Source: Chalciporus piperatus
Taxonomy: Eukaryota > Basidiomycota > Agaricomycetes > Boletales > Boletaceae
DNA: 64,000 nt
Direction: 5' to 3'
Assembly: GCA_038093975.1 (NCBI GenBank)
Contig: JBBPTG010000001.1
Span: 992,001-1,056,000, forward strand
This document shows positions 1 through 11,311 of this stretch, in pieces. Under the pieces are notes generated by a model that worked only from the letters and a program-made list of their open reading frames with translations, was not told where the DNA came from and did not search any database. The stretch's first letter is position 1, and every line of letters starts with the position of its first letter. Both the position numbers and the translations under genes were made by a program.

Positions 1-19
1 TGCACCTTGTCCATTCGCC

Positions 20-673
20 ATGACCATCACCCCACTCACACCGCTCTTGTTCTTCACCATCGAGGTCTCTAGACAGGCCTTCCATCGGAACGCTCTCTCG
101 TATGCCATTGTCAACCTCAAACCAATCGTACCAGGCCGTAAGTCTCCATTCTTGCACAACTATCGGTGGGGCTCATTCCAGGAATGATCCAAGACGTGTT
201 GGTCATACCCACGCGCGTCGTTCCGAGGCTGACAGACCTTACAACGTCTGAACTGGCATCCCTTATGACATCCGTTCAAGACGTCGGTCGCGTGATTGAA
301 AAGGCATATGGTGCCGATTCACTCACCATAGCATGTCAGGTAAGTCCCAAATGCGATTCATCCCATTCACCTATTCATCCACTTTTGCCAATAGGATGGG
401 AAAGCCGCTGGACAGTCTATACCACACGTCCACTTCCACATCCTCCCCCGGAAATTCCAAGGCGACTACTTCTCCAAGAACATGGACGATATTTACCCCG
501 CCCTGGAACGGTCAGAAGCCTCGTTACCCCAGGATTTCCGCGTTGATGGACGGTTCCAACCATTGAGGGTCGATGCCGATGATAGCCGACCTCCTCGATC
601 CCATCAAGAGATGGAAAAGGAGGCTAACTGGCTACGAACTTTCTTCCCAAAGTCTACCCATGAACCGTCGTGA
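20..673 (+). CDS. FHIT-like HIT-family dinucleoside polyphosphate hydrolase
   Basis: Three exons (20-137, 194-339, 395-673) join in frame to about 180 residues. The last exon carries the HIT signature HVHFHIL (H-x-H-x-H-x-x), whose middle histidine is the nucleophile in this family, followed by PRKFQGD. The N-terminal half has the family's LSYAIVNLKPIVPGHVLV strand, with the PGH codon rebuilt across intron 1. Family members cleave Ap3A/Ap4A-type dinucleotides to AMP plus a nucleotide. The length is slightly above animal FHIT (147 residues) and close to yeast enzymes. The ATG at 20 is the only start in frame inside the window; an upstream exon beyond the left edge cannot be excluded. The stop lies 76 bp from the end of the convergent F-box gene, so their 3' ends probably overlap. 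Confidence 0.85.
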
Positions 674-749
674 AGAGAGTTCACGCAGTCTGTCATCCCG
701 CTTCGATAGCCTGGTTTACGTCCGCTCCTCCATATCTCCAAATCTCTCT

Positions 750-2354
750 CTAGATACCATCTGGCCATATGCTACGCGCTGCCGCATGGCCGCACCCATC
801 TGTATGCTGAGTAGGGTTGGGGTCCGCCCCTGCAAGACACAGAATTGCCACTGTCCATATATTCTCCGTCCCATCTCCTCGGCCATAAAAGGCACTTTCC
901 TCGTCAACATCTTCTAACCCTTCAAAACCATACTCTGTCCCTTGATCGCCAGCAATCCGAACCATCCTCACCCCGTTTTTCCACGACTGATAATGTCGAT
1001 TCCGTATGGCGGTGAGTTGAGCAAGACCCTCGTCCCAACCTTTCTCGAATTCAGCTCGAATGGCATTGTGTTTGCTCTTATCCATCGTGGATACGGTCGT
1101 GCTTAAGGAGCAGAGATTTGGGGGTGATGGGACGACACGAACTTTTGGGACAGCCACGTTAGCCCGAACGACCGGGGTTATCTCTCTTGGTGGCGGATCT
1201 CGCAGCGATATCGTTGCCGTGGCTAATCCGCGGCGGCCCCGGTGGACACGTCGAGTCGGAGCAGCCTCTTCCTCCGGTGCACCAACCACGTCGTCATTCG
1301 AGACGGTGGGAGTTGCATGTACTTCTAACCACGTCTTGAGCCTTTTCTCTCGTTCTTTGGCAGCCTTTACGGTCGCCAGTGCACATGTCTTTCCAACGTT
1401 GACCCAATCACCCTCCTGGGTTTCTCCCCGTGTGATGCTACACCCATCTAATATCAAGTGCTTTAACTGACGAAAACGAGCTGCTAGGGCCTCGACATCA
1501 TCCAGACGAATATTGCACGTCGACAAATCCAAGATGCGCAGCGAAGGCGCAGAGCGAGGGGATTTGAAGAGGAAGGGAGCCACTTGTCTGGAGGGAACGC
1601 GCAGTCTCAAACTTGTCAGTGAGTTGAGGCATGGCGAAGAAGCTAGCATGGTTATGGGGTCGAGGCGAAAGAACACCAAAGGTTGTGCGAAATGTTGGTT
1701 GCGTGCTATTTCAGGATCCAGAGGGTCTTGCACGATCGACAACGTAGGGAGGGTGTCGATCAGCCATCGAGAAAGGGCATCTAAGGAAGTGTCGAAATAT
1801 GCACCCTGACATCCTGATCAGCGTGCCAAACATGGATATTCAGTTGCCTCACCTTAAGGAACTGGTAATAAGTTGCTCGCTGCACACTAAGTGATGTCCC
1901 AGTAAACGGTCTAGTCTAGGCTGACGAAACGTTTGGTGGCTTACTATGGTCTGAATCGGAGCGATATATAACGCAAACTCTTCGTCGGCTTTTCCAGGAT
2001 CTCCTCCATGTGTTCCGGAGCAAAATTCGGCCCCACGAACAATGTGATCCTGGACAGATGCAAGAGCAGTGCCATCAAATTGACGACTACATCTGCGTCC
2101 ACAGTCCAGGTCTCCAGAGAAAACTCACTGACCCAACGCGCTTCCTCGGCATGCCCTCGTAGTCGGCGATAGAGTTGGACCACGCTATCCGCCGATTTGA
2201 GCCGGATGTACTCGAATAGATGGCACGAAGGCACCGGAGAACGTGGGATGGCTCTCGTGAGTGACAAGGTAGCTTGTTGCCGTTCGTCTGGAGGGACTTG
2301 TTCCAATATTCCAGAGTATATCTCTTGGGGAAGCTCGGCGAGATACGGTATCAT
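750..2354 (-). CDS. F-box/LRR-like protein of a basidiomycete-type family
   Basis: Exons 2354-1945, 1886-1853 and 1805-750 give 499 residues with phase preserved. The small middle exon encodes YVQRATYYQFLK and joins to GAYFD, a continuity that looks family-specific. The N-terminus (LPQEIYSGILEQVPPDERQQ) has the spacing of an F-box-like helix pair. Residues of about 190-280 contain leucine-rich segments such as LRILDLSTCNI and LKHLILDGCSI. The C-terminal third is charged, then ends in a cysteine/tryptophan-containing tail. F-box proteins usually recruit substrates to SCF ubiquitin ligases, but neither the substrate nor Skp1 binding can be read here. I chose the ATG at 2354 because upstream in-frame codons are only non-ATG and the family starts just before LAELPQEI. 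Function is inferred from fold only. Confidence 0.7.
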
Positions 2355-3256
2355 AGCCGACTCGGTATACAAAGCGCCCTCGTGCTGCCGGTTTGCTGGC
2401 AATCCTTGAGGCTAGATGCAGTGAGTATGTGTTCTGATTTCTATCGGTCGCTTGCTAGGGTATCCAGGCTCCAATCACATCGAGCCGACGAACGTTTCCG
2501 GCCCGGCTCAGTGCTGAAGCGCTGACTGGTAAGTAGTGGTGGGCGAAGCCCACCAACAAAGCGTGACGCTCCCACGCCACCCAGAAGGGGGAGGGAAGAG
2601 GGATGCATGAAACCGTGCTACGCAGGCACGATTCATCATTTTTAGACTTAGTGTTTGCGGGAGGACTTGGTCCAAATATCTTGAGTATAATTGAGTTATC
2701 AGAGCAGAATTTTGAATTAGAGCCTCGTTATTCAGATATGGTGTTCAGGTAGACCAGTTTTCACACTTCAAAGGCGAAAATGAGAAATCCGTTCTGATAA
2801 CCTTGTTGCCACAGTTGAAAGTATCAAAAATGTTGCAGTGAGTGAAACAATCCGACCACAGGACGTGCCTGCTTAGCTCTCGCAAGTTTATCGCCCCTAT
2901 CGACTGTAACTGAGGCGTGACCAATCAGATTCGGCAAAATACAACCAAAATAGGCAACTCACACACGGTCGCCGTCACCCACGTCACGAGCCCGGCCCGC
3001 CCGAGCGTGATGCCGACCGTCTTTTCGTCGAGAGAAGTAACAACCGAACCCTTCTGACTCAAGCTTGAGGGCCAAGAATGCGGACACTTTACTTTACTCC
3101 GTCGCGTGCGTTATCCGTCGGTAAGTGGATGGTACTTCCACGAGCGAGAGAGAAGAGTACAGAAAAATGAATTGGGATACGACAGTATACAATGGCTTAA
3201 GGCCCAAGGCCCTAGTAATCTGATTTGGTAGCACCCCAGTACAACCACGAATCCAT
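2355..3256. other. Intergenic: F-box promoter and eEF2 3' region
   Basis: No convincing coding segment. It holds the upstream region of the F-box gene (minus strand) and the 3' flank of the eEF2 gene. A CCAAT-type motif (ACCAATCAG) lies near 2919-2927 and a strong short palindrome at 2537-2555. Open frames here are short and lack family resemblance. Confidence 0.6.
2537..2555. repeat. 8-bp perfect hairpin palindrome
   Basis: TGGTGGGC and GCCCACCA flank a GAA spacer, a perfect 8-bp GC-rich stem with a 3-nt loop. It lies about 180 bp upstream of the F-box start. It may be a remnant of a mobile-element end or a structured transcript segment; nothing else at this spot identifies it. Confidence 0.6.
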
Positions 3257-6200
3257 TTACAGTTTGTCGTAGTAATAGTCGAGGGGTGGGATGTCGGGCT
3301 AGAAGCAAAATCTTCCGTTCAGCAACTACCAGTCGTGTAGTCGAAGAACTATGCTCACCTTGAGACCCTTGCGTGTACGGATGCCCTTGACAAGTTCCTC
3401 GAGCTTGCTGCCCGCGTCTAGAGGGGCTGTAAAAACGCGCCAGCGTCAGCATTGAATAAATAAACACGTGGCTAAGACTTACAGCCGTTCATGATCTCCC
3501 AGTGGTCGAACACACACTGAGGGAAGGCCTGACCGGCAGTTTGCGAACGGAGATCACCGTTGAAGCCGAATGACTCCATGACAGGCAGGTAAGCCTTAAT
3601 GGTGAACATGGGGGTGCCAGGCCTCTGTTCTTCACTGAAGACTTGACCACGACGCTTGTTCAGCACACTGTAAATACCGCCGATGGCGTTCTCAGGACAT
3701 TGAACCTCGACTAAAGCGGGAGTCAGTCCTACTCCAGGCTAGGATAGGCATAGATCGTACCCATGTAAACGGGCTCCTGGAGACCAGGGGTAGCGAGCAT
3801 GCAGGCAGCGTAGCAGACACGTCTACAGGTTGGGATGAGTTGACCTCCACCGCGGTGGATAGCATCAGCGTGTAGCTGAAAACATCTCAGACCAGAAGTT
3901 CAGAACGCAGATAAGAGAGATCGGCTAACCGTCACATCCATGATGTTCAGACGGATACCACGCATGTTCTCCTCGGCACAAACACCCTCCTTTGTTGCCC
4001 ACTGGAATGCAGCAACACACGAATCCTTGATTTCATTGAGGTACTGCACACCCTTGGTGACATCGACCAACAAGTTGGGGCCAGTGGTCTCAGGCCCGAA
4101 ACACCAGATCTTCCTGGCATCGGTAACATCCCAGCCGTACTCGTCGGCGAGAATACGGGCGCGGACCTTGAGATCGTCACGAGCACTGATAGCGCCGCTT
4201 TCGATGGCCTTGGTGAGCTCCTCGTCGATGGGCATGGCTTTGGCATATAGACGGTTGTGCTTGTTCTGCGATTTGGAGAGGGCAACAATGGAAGACTCGG
4301 CCTTGACGGTCTCACGGTAGCCAACGACGGGGTCTGAGATCTTAAGAGGAACACCGGCGTGGTCCTCTTGCAAGTCCTGCATTTAATCAGTCAATAGTGT
4401 AGTGACGACCCGGCAGTACGTATACTGACCTTCAAACAAATTTCCAAGTGGAGCTCTCCGGCACCGGCGACGATGTGCTCACCAGTCTCGGCGATCCAAG
4501 CCTGGACACACGGGTCAGACTTAGTTAGACGCTTGAGACCTTCGACGAGCTTGGGAAGATCGGCAGCATTCTTGACTTCAACAGCGACCTGGACGACAGG
4601 AGACACGGAGAACTTCATGACCTTCATGTTGTGTGCGGTTTCCGAAGTGGTGAGAGTACCGCTCTTGAGCAAGAACTGATCGACACCGACGAGACCGATA
4701 ATGTTACCAGCAGGACAGTCTTCAATGGGCTCGATGTGGCGACCCATCATGAGCACAGTACGCTGGATGGACTTGACGAACAAGTCCTCCTTCTTCCCGG
4801 GAATATAGTTGGGTCCCTGAATGCGGATCTTGGGACCAGGACGGACAGTGCCAGAGAAGACACGACCGAATGCGTAGAAGCGACCCTTGTCAGAAGTCGG
4901 GACCATCTTGGAGACGTAGAGAACGAGAGGACCCTTGGGGTCACAGTCACGAATACCGATGGCGGACTCGTCATCCATGGGGCCCTCGTAAAGGGTCTCG
5001 ACACGGTAGCGCTGGGCAGTGGCAGGAGAAGGAAGGTGAACGACAATCATCTCCAGAAGTGCTTCACCGGCGGGGAGGAACTTGCGCATGATGGTCTTGA
5101 GGAGGTTCTTGGGCTCGCCGATTTCCTTCTCCTCTATGGTGAGCTTGATCTCAAGCTTCTCGCACATGGTCTCGACCTGATCCTTCTTGTGCTTCATGAC
5201 GGCATCAAAGACCCTGAAGATAGGATCGAGGACGAACATGTTGAAAGCACGCTCGAGGTTCTTGCCATCAGCATCCATAGGTTTCGTAGACCACTTCTTG
5301 GTTGCGGGGTTAAAGAAGTTGTCACCCCAAAGCTTGGTGATAAGCTTGGTCTTTGGGACACCGAATTTCTTGGAATATCTGCCGGCGAATTGACTGAGGG
5401 TGAAACCCCATCCGTGGAGACCGGAAGCGAAGGCGACGCTACCCTGGTCGGGGTAGACCTGAACGTCACCGAGTGCAGCGTCGTGGTAAGTCGAGATGAT
5501 GACGTTTACGGTCTCGATTGTACGTTGGAAGGATTGGTACAGGTCCTCCTTCTGAACTTGGAGTTCCAAAAGAGCGCGGTCGACCTTGTTGATGACGACG
5601 ACAGGTTTGATACGCTCCGTGAGAGCCTGACGCAAGACAGTCTCTGTTTGCACGCAAACACCTTCGATACAGTCGACGACGACGAGGGCACCGTCGGTGA
5701 CACGGAGGGCGGCGGTGACTTCGGAAGAGAAGTCGACGTGTCCGGGAGAGTCGATCAAGTTGATCAAGAACTCGTTGCCTGAGAAAATCGAATCAGTGAA
5801 TAGGGGAGAGAGTACGGATAAAAATCGGATAAATACCGTCTGTTTTTTGCTTGATGGTATCGACATCTTCTTTGGGCATTTCAAAGTACATAGAGATGGC
5901 GGTCGATTTGATTGTGATACCACGCTCCTTTTCGTCCGGACGGGTATCTGTGAAACGCACAGTTCCAGCCTTTTCTGACGCGATAATACCAGCCTTGGAG
6001 ACGAGGGAGTCGGTAAGGGTGGATTTGCCGTGATCGACTGTGGGGTATGATAAGATGGCGATGCAGAGCGATAAATCGAGGAGACTGACCGTGAGCAATG
6101 ACACTCATGTTACGGATGTTGGTGGGTCGGTCCATGAGGGCACGGACCTGGTCTGTGAGGGATGAGCGACGGATTCGGAGCTGGATTGGAGGTCTGTATC

Positions 6201-6278
6201 TCACCTGTTGTAAAGTTCCTGATGAACGGTTCGCGATGAGCATGATAGGAGTGGATTGGGAGGGGCTACTTACACCAT
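3257..6278 (-). CDS. EF2: Translation elongation factor 2 (eEF2)
   Basis: GTPase that drives ribosomal translocation in the cytosol. Ten exons can be joined: the first encodes only Met-Val (ATG at 6278), followed by NFTT, then [21 protein letters not shown]. The G domain shows VDHGKS (G1), the switch region with [16 protein letters not shown] (G3) and NKVDRALLE (G4). The central 4391-5780 exon carries domains I-III. The diphthamide loop [16 protein letters not shown] lies near 3840-3870, and its second histidine is the expected diphthamide residue. The C-terminus ends [10 protein letters not shown] with the stop at 3257-3259. The inferred length is close to the family's usual 842 residues. 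The gene diverges from alanyl-tRNA synthetase with a 284-bp gap. A 383-codon open frame antisense to it is a codon-bias shadow. Confidence 0.97.
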
Positions 6279-6562
6279 GATGTCTAGCTAGAGTCTAGAG
6301 GTTACAGAAAGAAAAGTACAAAATGGGTTTTTAAAGGAGAAGGACTGAGTCGGTTGCTGCACCGGGACCGCAGCGGTAGGGGATCAAAGATATGATTCCT
6401 TCGGATCCGGAGGTTATCGATCGCATTCAGGGCAGGCAATCCGACACAAGTCACGGTGCACGTGCGCTTATGCCACATGGTTATCTAATCTAATCTAATT
6501 ATACACGTGACTCTGACTGTACGAGTCAGCGATGTTCTGGACAGGATCAGGACTAGATCTTG
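6279..6562. promoter_or_regulatory. Shared promoter of eEF2 and AlaRS
   Basis: This 284-bp gap is the only upstream sequence for both divergent translation genes. It contains CACGTG at 6459-6464 and 6504-6509, the second overlapping TGACTC (6508-6513), and the inverse GAGTCA at 6523-6528. TGACTC is the core of Gcn4/Cpc1-type sites that control aminoacyl-tRNA synthetase genes in other fungi; CACGTG is an E-box/Cbf1-type core. A short (TCTAA)n-like run sits at 6483-6499. Site identity is inferred from motif only. Confidence 0.55.
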
Positions 6563-9500
6563 ATGAGCGCGTTCCTCTTGTCCTCTGTCCGATATCGATC
6601 GCTCATTCTCACCGCCAGACTAGCCAGACTGTTCACGAGACAGTCCAGAATGTCCGCCCCATACGACGGTCCTTGGCCTGCGAGCAGGGTCAGAGACGAC
6701 TTCTTCTCCTACTTCCGTTCCAAAGACCACTCTTTCGTCCCCTCCTCCTCCACCATCCCCTACGATGACCCAACCCTACTCTTTGCCAACGCTGGAATGA
6801 ACCAGGTCACCACCCTCTCCTCTTCTCATACAACCCTGCTTACACAACCCAGTACAAATCCATATTCCTAGGCACCGTCGATCCCAACTCAGAGCGCGGA
6901 AAGCTCAAGCGTGCATTCAACAGCCAGAAGTGTATCAGGGCTGGCGGAAAACATAATGGTATCTCCCCTTTTCTCCTTGTTCCGCCCCACTCATCCCCAC
7001 CCCCAGACCTCGAGGATGTCGGAAAAGACTCTTACCACCACACTTTCTTCGAGATGCTCGGAAATTGGTCATTCGGAGACTACTTCAAGGTCAGCATTGT
7101 GCACCCATCCAACCACTGTGCTCTTATTCAATCCGCCACAGCAAGAAGCGATCACTTTTAGCTGGGAAGTGTTGACCCAGGTCTACAAGCTTCCAAAGGA
7201 ACGACTCTACGTCACCTACTTTGCCGGAGACCCAGAGAACAATATTCCCCGCGACGACGAAGCCCGTCAAAAATGGCTCGACCTCGGAATGGATCCTGCC
7301 CATGTCATTCCATCAAAGTTCAACTTCTGGGGTACGCACCTTGGTCCTTCATCATACACCCTTGCTGACTTCCGCCGTCAGAGATGGGTCCAACCGGCCC
7401 GTGCGGTCCTTGCAGGTGAGTTTAACGTCGGATCCTCGTGGTCAATACCTGCAACGTTACTTCCAGTGAAATACACGTCGACCGAATAGGTGGTCGTGAA
7501 GTTGCTCATCTCGTCGATGGTGACGATCCTACCGTCGTCGAAATCTGGAATAACGTCTTCATCCAATTCAACCGCGAAGAAGATGGTTCCCTTAAAAGTC
7601 TCCCTGCGAAACACGTCGATACCGGCATGGGCTTCGAACGTATAGTCTCTGTTCTTCAAAACAAGATGTCAAATTACGACACAGATATCTTCCACCCGAT
7701 CATGGTCAAAATTCAAGAGCTTAGTGGCGCACGACCGTATACAGGCAAGTTTGGCGCAGAAGATGTCGATGGCATCGATACCGCATACCGCGTCGTCGCT
7801 GACCACGTGCGAACACTTTCCTTTGCGCTGAGCGATGGTGGTCTACCAAACAATGTCGGTCGAGGTTACGTTCTCCGTCGCATCCTTCGTCGTGGTTGCC
7901 GCTTCGTTAGAAAGAAGCTCGGTGCACCCATCGGCTCTTTCTTCTCGTCGCTTATGCCCGTCGTGGTTGAGCAAATGGTACGCAATCTACGCTCCACAGT
8001 CTTACGACCGTTGACCATCTTCCAGGGCGATGTATTCCCAGAGCTCAAAAAGAAGCAGGACGAGATCAAAGAGATCCTCGACGAAGAGGAAGAATCATTC
8101 TCGCGGACCCTGGACCGTGGCGAGAAGCTTTTCGACCAATATGTTACGCGTGCAAATGAGGCAGGATCCAAGGAGCTCAACGGCGCCGATGTGTGGCGGT
8201 TGTACGACACTTTTGGTTTCCCAGTCGACCTGACACGTCTGATGGCGGAGGAACTCGGCCTCGCCATCAACGAGAAAGAGTTTGGGGCCGCACAAGAGCG
8301 TTCGAAGGAGGCAAGCAAGGGGACGTTCAAGAGGGACAAGGTGGATAGCGTTAAGCTTGATGTACACGATCTCGCGGCTCTAGAAAAGAACGACGCGATA
8401 CCAAAGACCGATGATTCCCCCAAATACCGTGAGTCGATCCTCCGATGTTCCGTACAATTGAACGATCTCAGCATCTCTCACAGAGCTCGGCACCGTCACC
8501 GCGAGAGCAAAGGGCATTTACTACAACCGCGAGTTCCTTACGTCCACCGCCAACATTCCTGACGGTGCCAACTTTGGTATCCTTCTTGACCGGACGAGTT
8601 TCTACGCAGAAGCTGGTGGTCAGGAATACGACACTGGGAACATCGTCATTGATGGTGCTACCGATTTCGAGGTGACGAACGTCCAAGTGTATAGCGGCTA
8701 CGTGCTGCATACAGGTCATCTCAAATACGGCCAACTGAACGTCGGTGACGAAGTTATCTCTTCATACGATGAACTTCGCCGCTGGCCACTCCGCAGCAAC
8801 CATACAGCCACACACATTCTCAACTTCTGCCTTCGTGAAGTGCTCGGAGATCACATTGACCAGAAGGGTTCGCTTGTCGCCCCAACGAAGCTCCGGTTCG
8901 ACTTTTCGCATAAAGCCCAGATTGCACTCCCAGAACTTTCCAAGATTGAATCGATGAGCGTTGAATGGATCAAGAAGAACGTCAAGGTCTACAGCAAAGA
9001 CATCGGCCTTCAATCCGGATTCAAGATTCCAGGTCTCCGCGCGGTCTTTGGTGAAGCTTACCCAGATCCTGTACGCGTCGTCGTCCTAGGATACGATGTC
9101 GACGAAATCGAAAAGGACATAGAGAATCTGAAGTGGAGAAGCGCAAGCATTGAGTTTTGTGGAGGTACGCACGTCGCAAAGACGGGTGATATCAAGGACT
9201 TTGTTATTACCGAGGAATCGGGCATTGCGAAGGGGATCAGACGAATTACCGCTGTCACCGGTCAAGAAGCCCAGGAGGCGGCACGTCTCGCAAATGAATT
9301 CAAGTTGCGTCTTGACCAACTTGAAGCAAGTTCGGGGAAGGAAAAGGATGCAGGTCTCAAGGCACTTACAGTGGTACGCAGGAGTCTTGGGCGTGTCCCA
9401 GCCGACGCTCACGCGTATTTCAGGAACTTGGACAGGCAGATATCTCGGTCTTGATCAAAGCGGAGCTGAAAGATCGACTCGCAGCGATTCGTAAGGCATT

Positions 9501-10062
9501 CGATAAACAGATCAAGGAGAAGGAAGCAGCGCTCAACAAAGCGGTTTGTCGTTTCGTCTTTGAGGTCTTGCCGGATATCAATTTTTTCTAGGCTGTCGAC
9601 ACACTCGTAACTCACTTCAGTGAAAACCCTGACTCGCAAGGCTACTTCGCTCGCATTGACGTGGATGGCAACGCAAAGGTAGGTGTTATATCGTCGTCGT
9701 CGTCGCTGCAGAGCCAATATGATACGTGATTAGATCGTTCAAAACGTCGTCGCTCAGGGCAAGAAGCTGGGCAAAGCTGTCTATGTTTTCAGCGTTGATG
9801 CCGAGGGCGGTAAGGTGGCACACGCAAACTATGTCCCTGAGGAGGCTCGGACGAATGGATTCGATGCTCGAGTATGGGCGTCGAAGGTGACTGAAGTGCT
9901 AGGCGGCAAGGTGAGACCTTTCTTGAACTATCTCAGGCCAGTCACTAAATCACAACGTAGGCTGGAGGAAAGGAGGATGGCGCTCAGGGTGTTGGTGTTA
10001 ACATCGCCAAGGTCGATACTGCCCTTGAGATCGCGCGCGAGTCATATCCAGTCAGGAAGTGA
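6563..10062 (+). CDS. ALA1: Alanyl-tRNA synthetase
   Basis: Charges tRNA-Ala and clears mischarged Ser/Gly. Twelve exons join in frame. The class II catalytic core begins at [19 protein letters not shown], continues through [20 protein letters not shown] and [20 protein letters not shown], whose short exon at 7381-7413 is only 33 nt, and [14 protein letters not shown]. The editing domain has the zinc/editing motifs HTATH (near 8800) and CGGTH (near 9160). A C-Ala-type tail ends at VRK, with the stop at 10060-10062. Two in-frame ATGs exist, at 6563 and 6650. The 29 residues between them are rich in Arg, Ser and Leu and lack acidic residues, as in a mitochondrial presequence, so one gene may supply both cytosol and mitochondria. 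Confidence 0.96.
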
Positions 10063-10183
10063 TCCTTGAAACATAGAATTAATTCATGGGTGCTATAGAT
10101 ACACGGTTGTCCTTGTTCAGTCGATGATGCAGACCTGTTGTCTCCACAGCCTCCGGAGCTGTATGACAGATTGTGAGATGCAT

Positions 10184-10210
10184 TGACTCTCATTGACTCC
10201 GGTCTGACTC
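10184..10210 (+). promoter_or_regulatory. Three phased TGACTC sites upstream of the GNAT gene
   Basis: TGACTC occurs at 10184-10189, 10194-10199 and 10205-10210, spaced 10 and 11 bp, so all face the same side of the helix. They lie 68-94 bp before the acetyltransferase ATG. The core resembles bZIP sites of the Gcn4/Cpc1 or AP-1 type. Binding is inferred. Confidence 0.4.
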
Positions 10211-10277
10211 GAAAGGAGTCGCTGGTCAGACTTAAAGGGTGGGGTATCTGTGCGGGGGTAATTTATATTGCGCTATC

Positions 10278-11074
10278 ATGGCAGTCAGCCAAGTATACCC
10301 ACTCGAGATAAACCCCAAGACCGGAGAGCTATTTCTTCGTCTTCCGGCTCCGAACGACAACATTATTCTGACCCCTCCACGTTGGAGCGATGCAAAATGC
10401 TTTGGGCCAATCATCAATCATCCTGAAGTGTCGATATGGTTAGAAGGACCACCCATCCCCTTTCATGACGAACACGCCACAGAGTGGCTCGAGCTCATCG
10501 TCAAGCAGAGCAACGATATCCTCGCAGAGTTGAAGGAAGAGGAACGGCTGAACCCGGATGGTCCGCTGAAGCTTGTGGGCGGGTGTCCCATCCGACATAT
10601 CAGAGAGGTTCTCCCGGATGGCACAGACGTTTATCTTGGCGACATTGGGATCCGCCGTGCGCAGATGGAAGAGGTGCTCGATCCTGATGAACGTCGACGA
10701 GCAGTAGAGGAGAACAATAGTAAACCAGTTGGAGATCCAAGTATCATGTGGACGTTTGGAGGTACGGTACTCCTCCACTAGCACGAGGGAAGCCACTTAA
10801 TAAAACCGTACATGCAGACTATCTCGCCCCTTCACATCATGGAAGAGGGATCATGAGCGCAGCCATGGGGACGATAATAAATGCATGGGCGATTCCAAGG
10901 ATGGGCATCCGATGTATGGTGGGATATACGTTCAGCGGAAACGAAGGAAGTCGGCGGGTGTTTGAGAAGAATGGATTTGTATGGAAGAGGACGTTGGATA
11001 ATGGGAAGACGGTGAGAGGGGAGGGAAAGACATTGAATTACTTGGAGTGGAGGCACAGTCCGACTGAGTCCTAA
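10278..11074 (+). CDS. GNAT-family N-acetyltransferase
   Basis: Exons 10278-10761 and 10818-11074 give 246 residues. The second exon starts at the acetyl-CoA-binding segment: YLAPSHHGRGIMSAAMGTII contains the HHGRGIM loop of the R/QxxGxG/A type. It is followed by the strand and helix GYTFSGNEGSRRVFEKNGF, typical of motif B in RimJ/Rim-like and fungal small-molecule GNATs. The N-terminal part (LRLPAPNDNIILTPPRWSD) fits the start of such domains. The substrate cannot be read. The ATG at 10278 is preferred over an upstream GTG. The upstream gap to AlaRS is 215 bp and holds three phased TGACTC motifs. Confidence 0.8.
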
Positions 11075-11311
11075 CCTAGAATTCTACTACCAGAGGCAGC
11101 TAGGCAGTGCTAGGCACGCAGTCCTGGACACAGCCTACAGGTCGCCTACTAGCTGTCAGTGCGGAGTGCATGAAATATATTGCAATCTGTAACAGTGTAC
11201 ATCCTCATAGCCACCCGTTGGCGTGGTTCTTCAAGTTGTCTCACACCTCCTTTTCTTCCCTTTCCACTTTTCACCAACTCAAGGGGTGCCAGAGCTCTCT
11301 TGTCCACCACG

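Noticed and set aside
4631..5782. 383-codon plus-strand open frame
   Set aside because: It is exactly antisense to the long eEF2 exon and reflects its biased codon use. There are no start context, splice sites or family match.
7866..8474. 202-codon minus-strand frame within the AlaRS gene
   Set aside because: Fully antisense to a conserved AlaRS exon, so a shadow.
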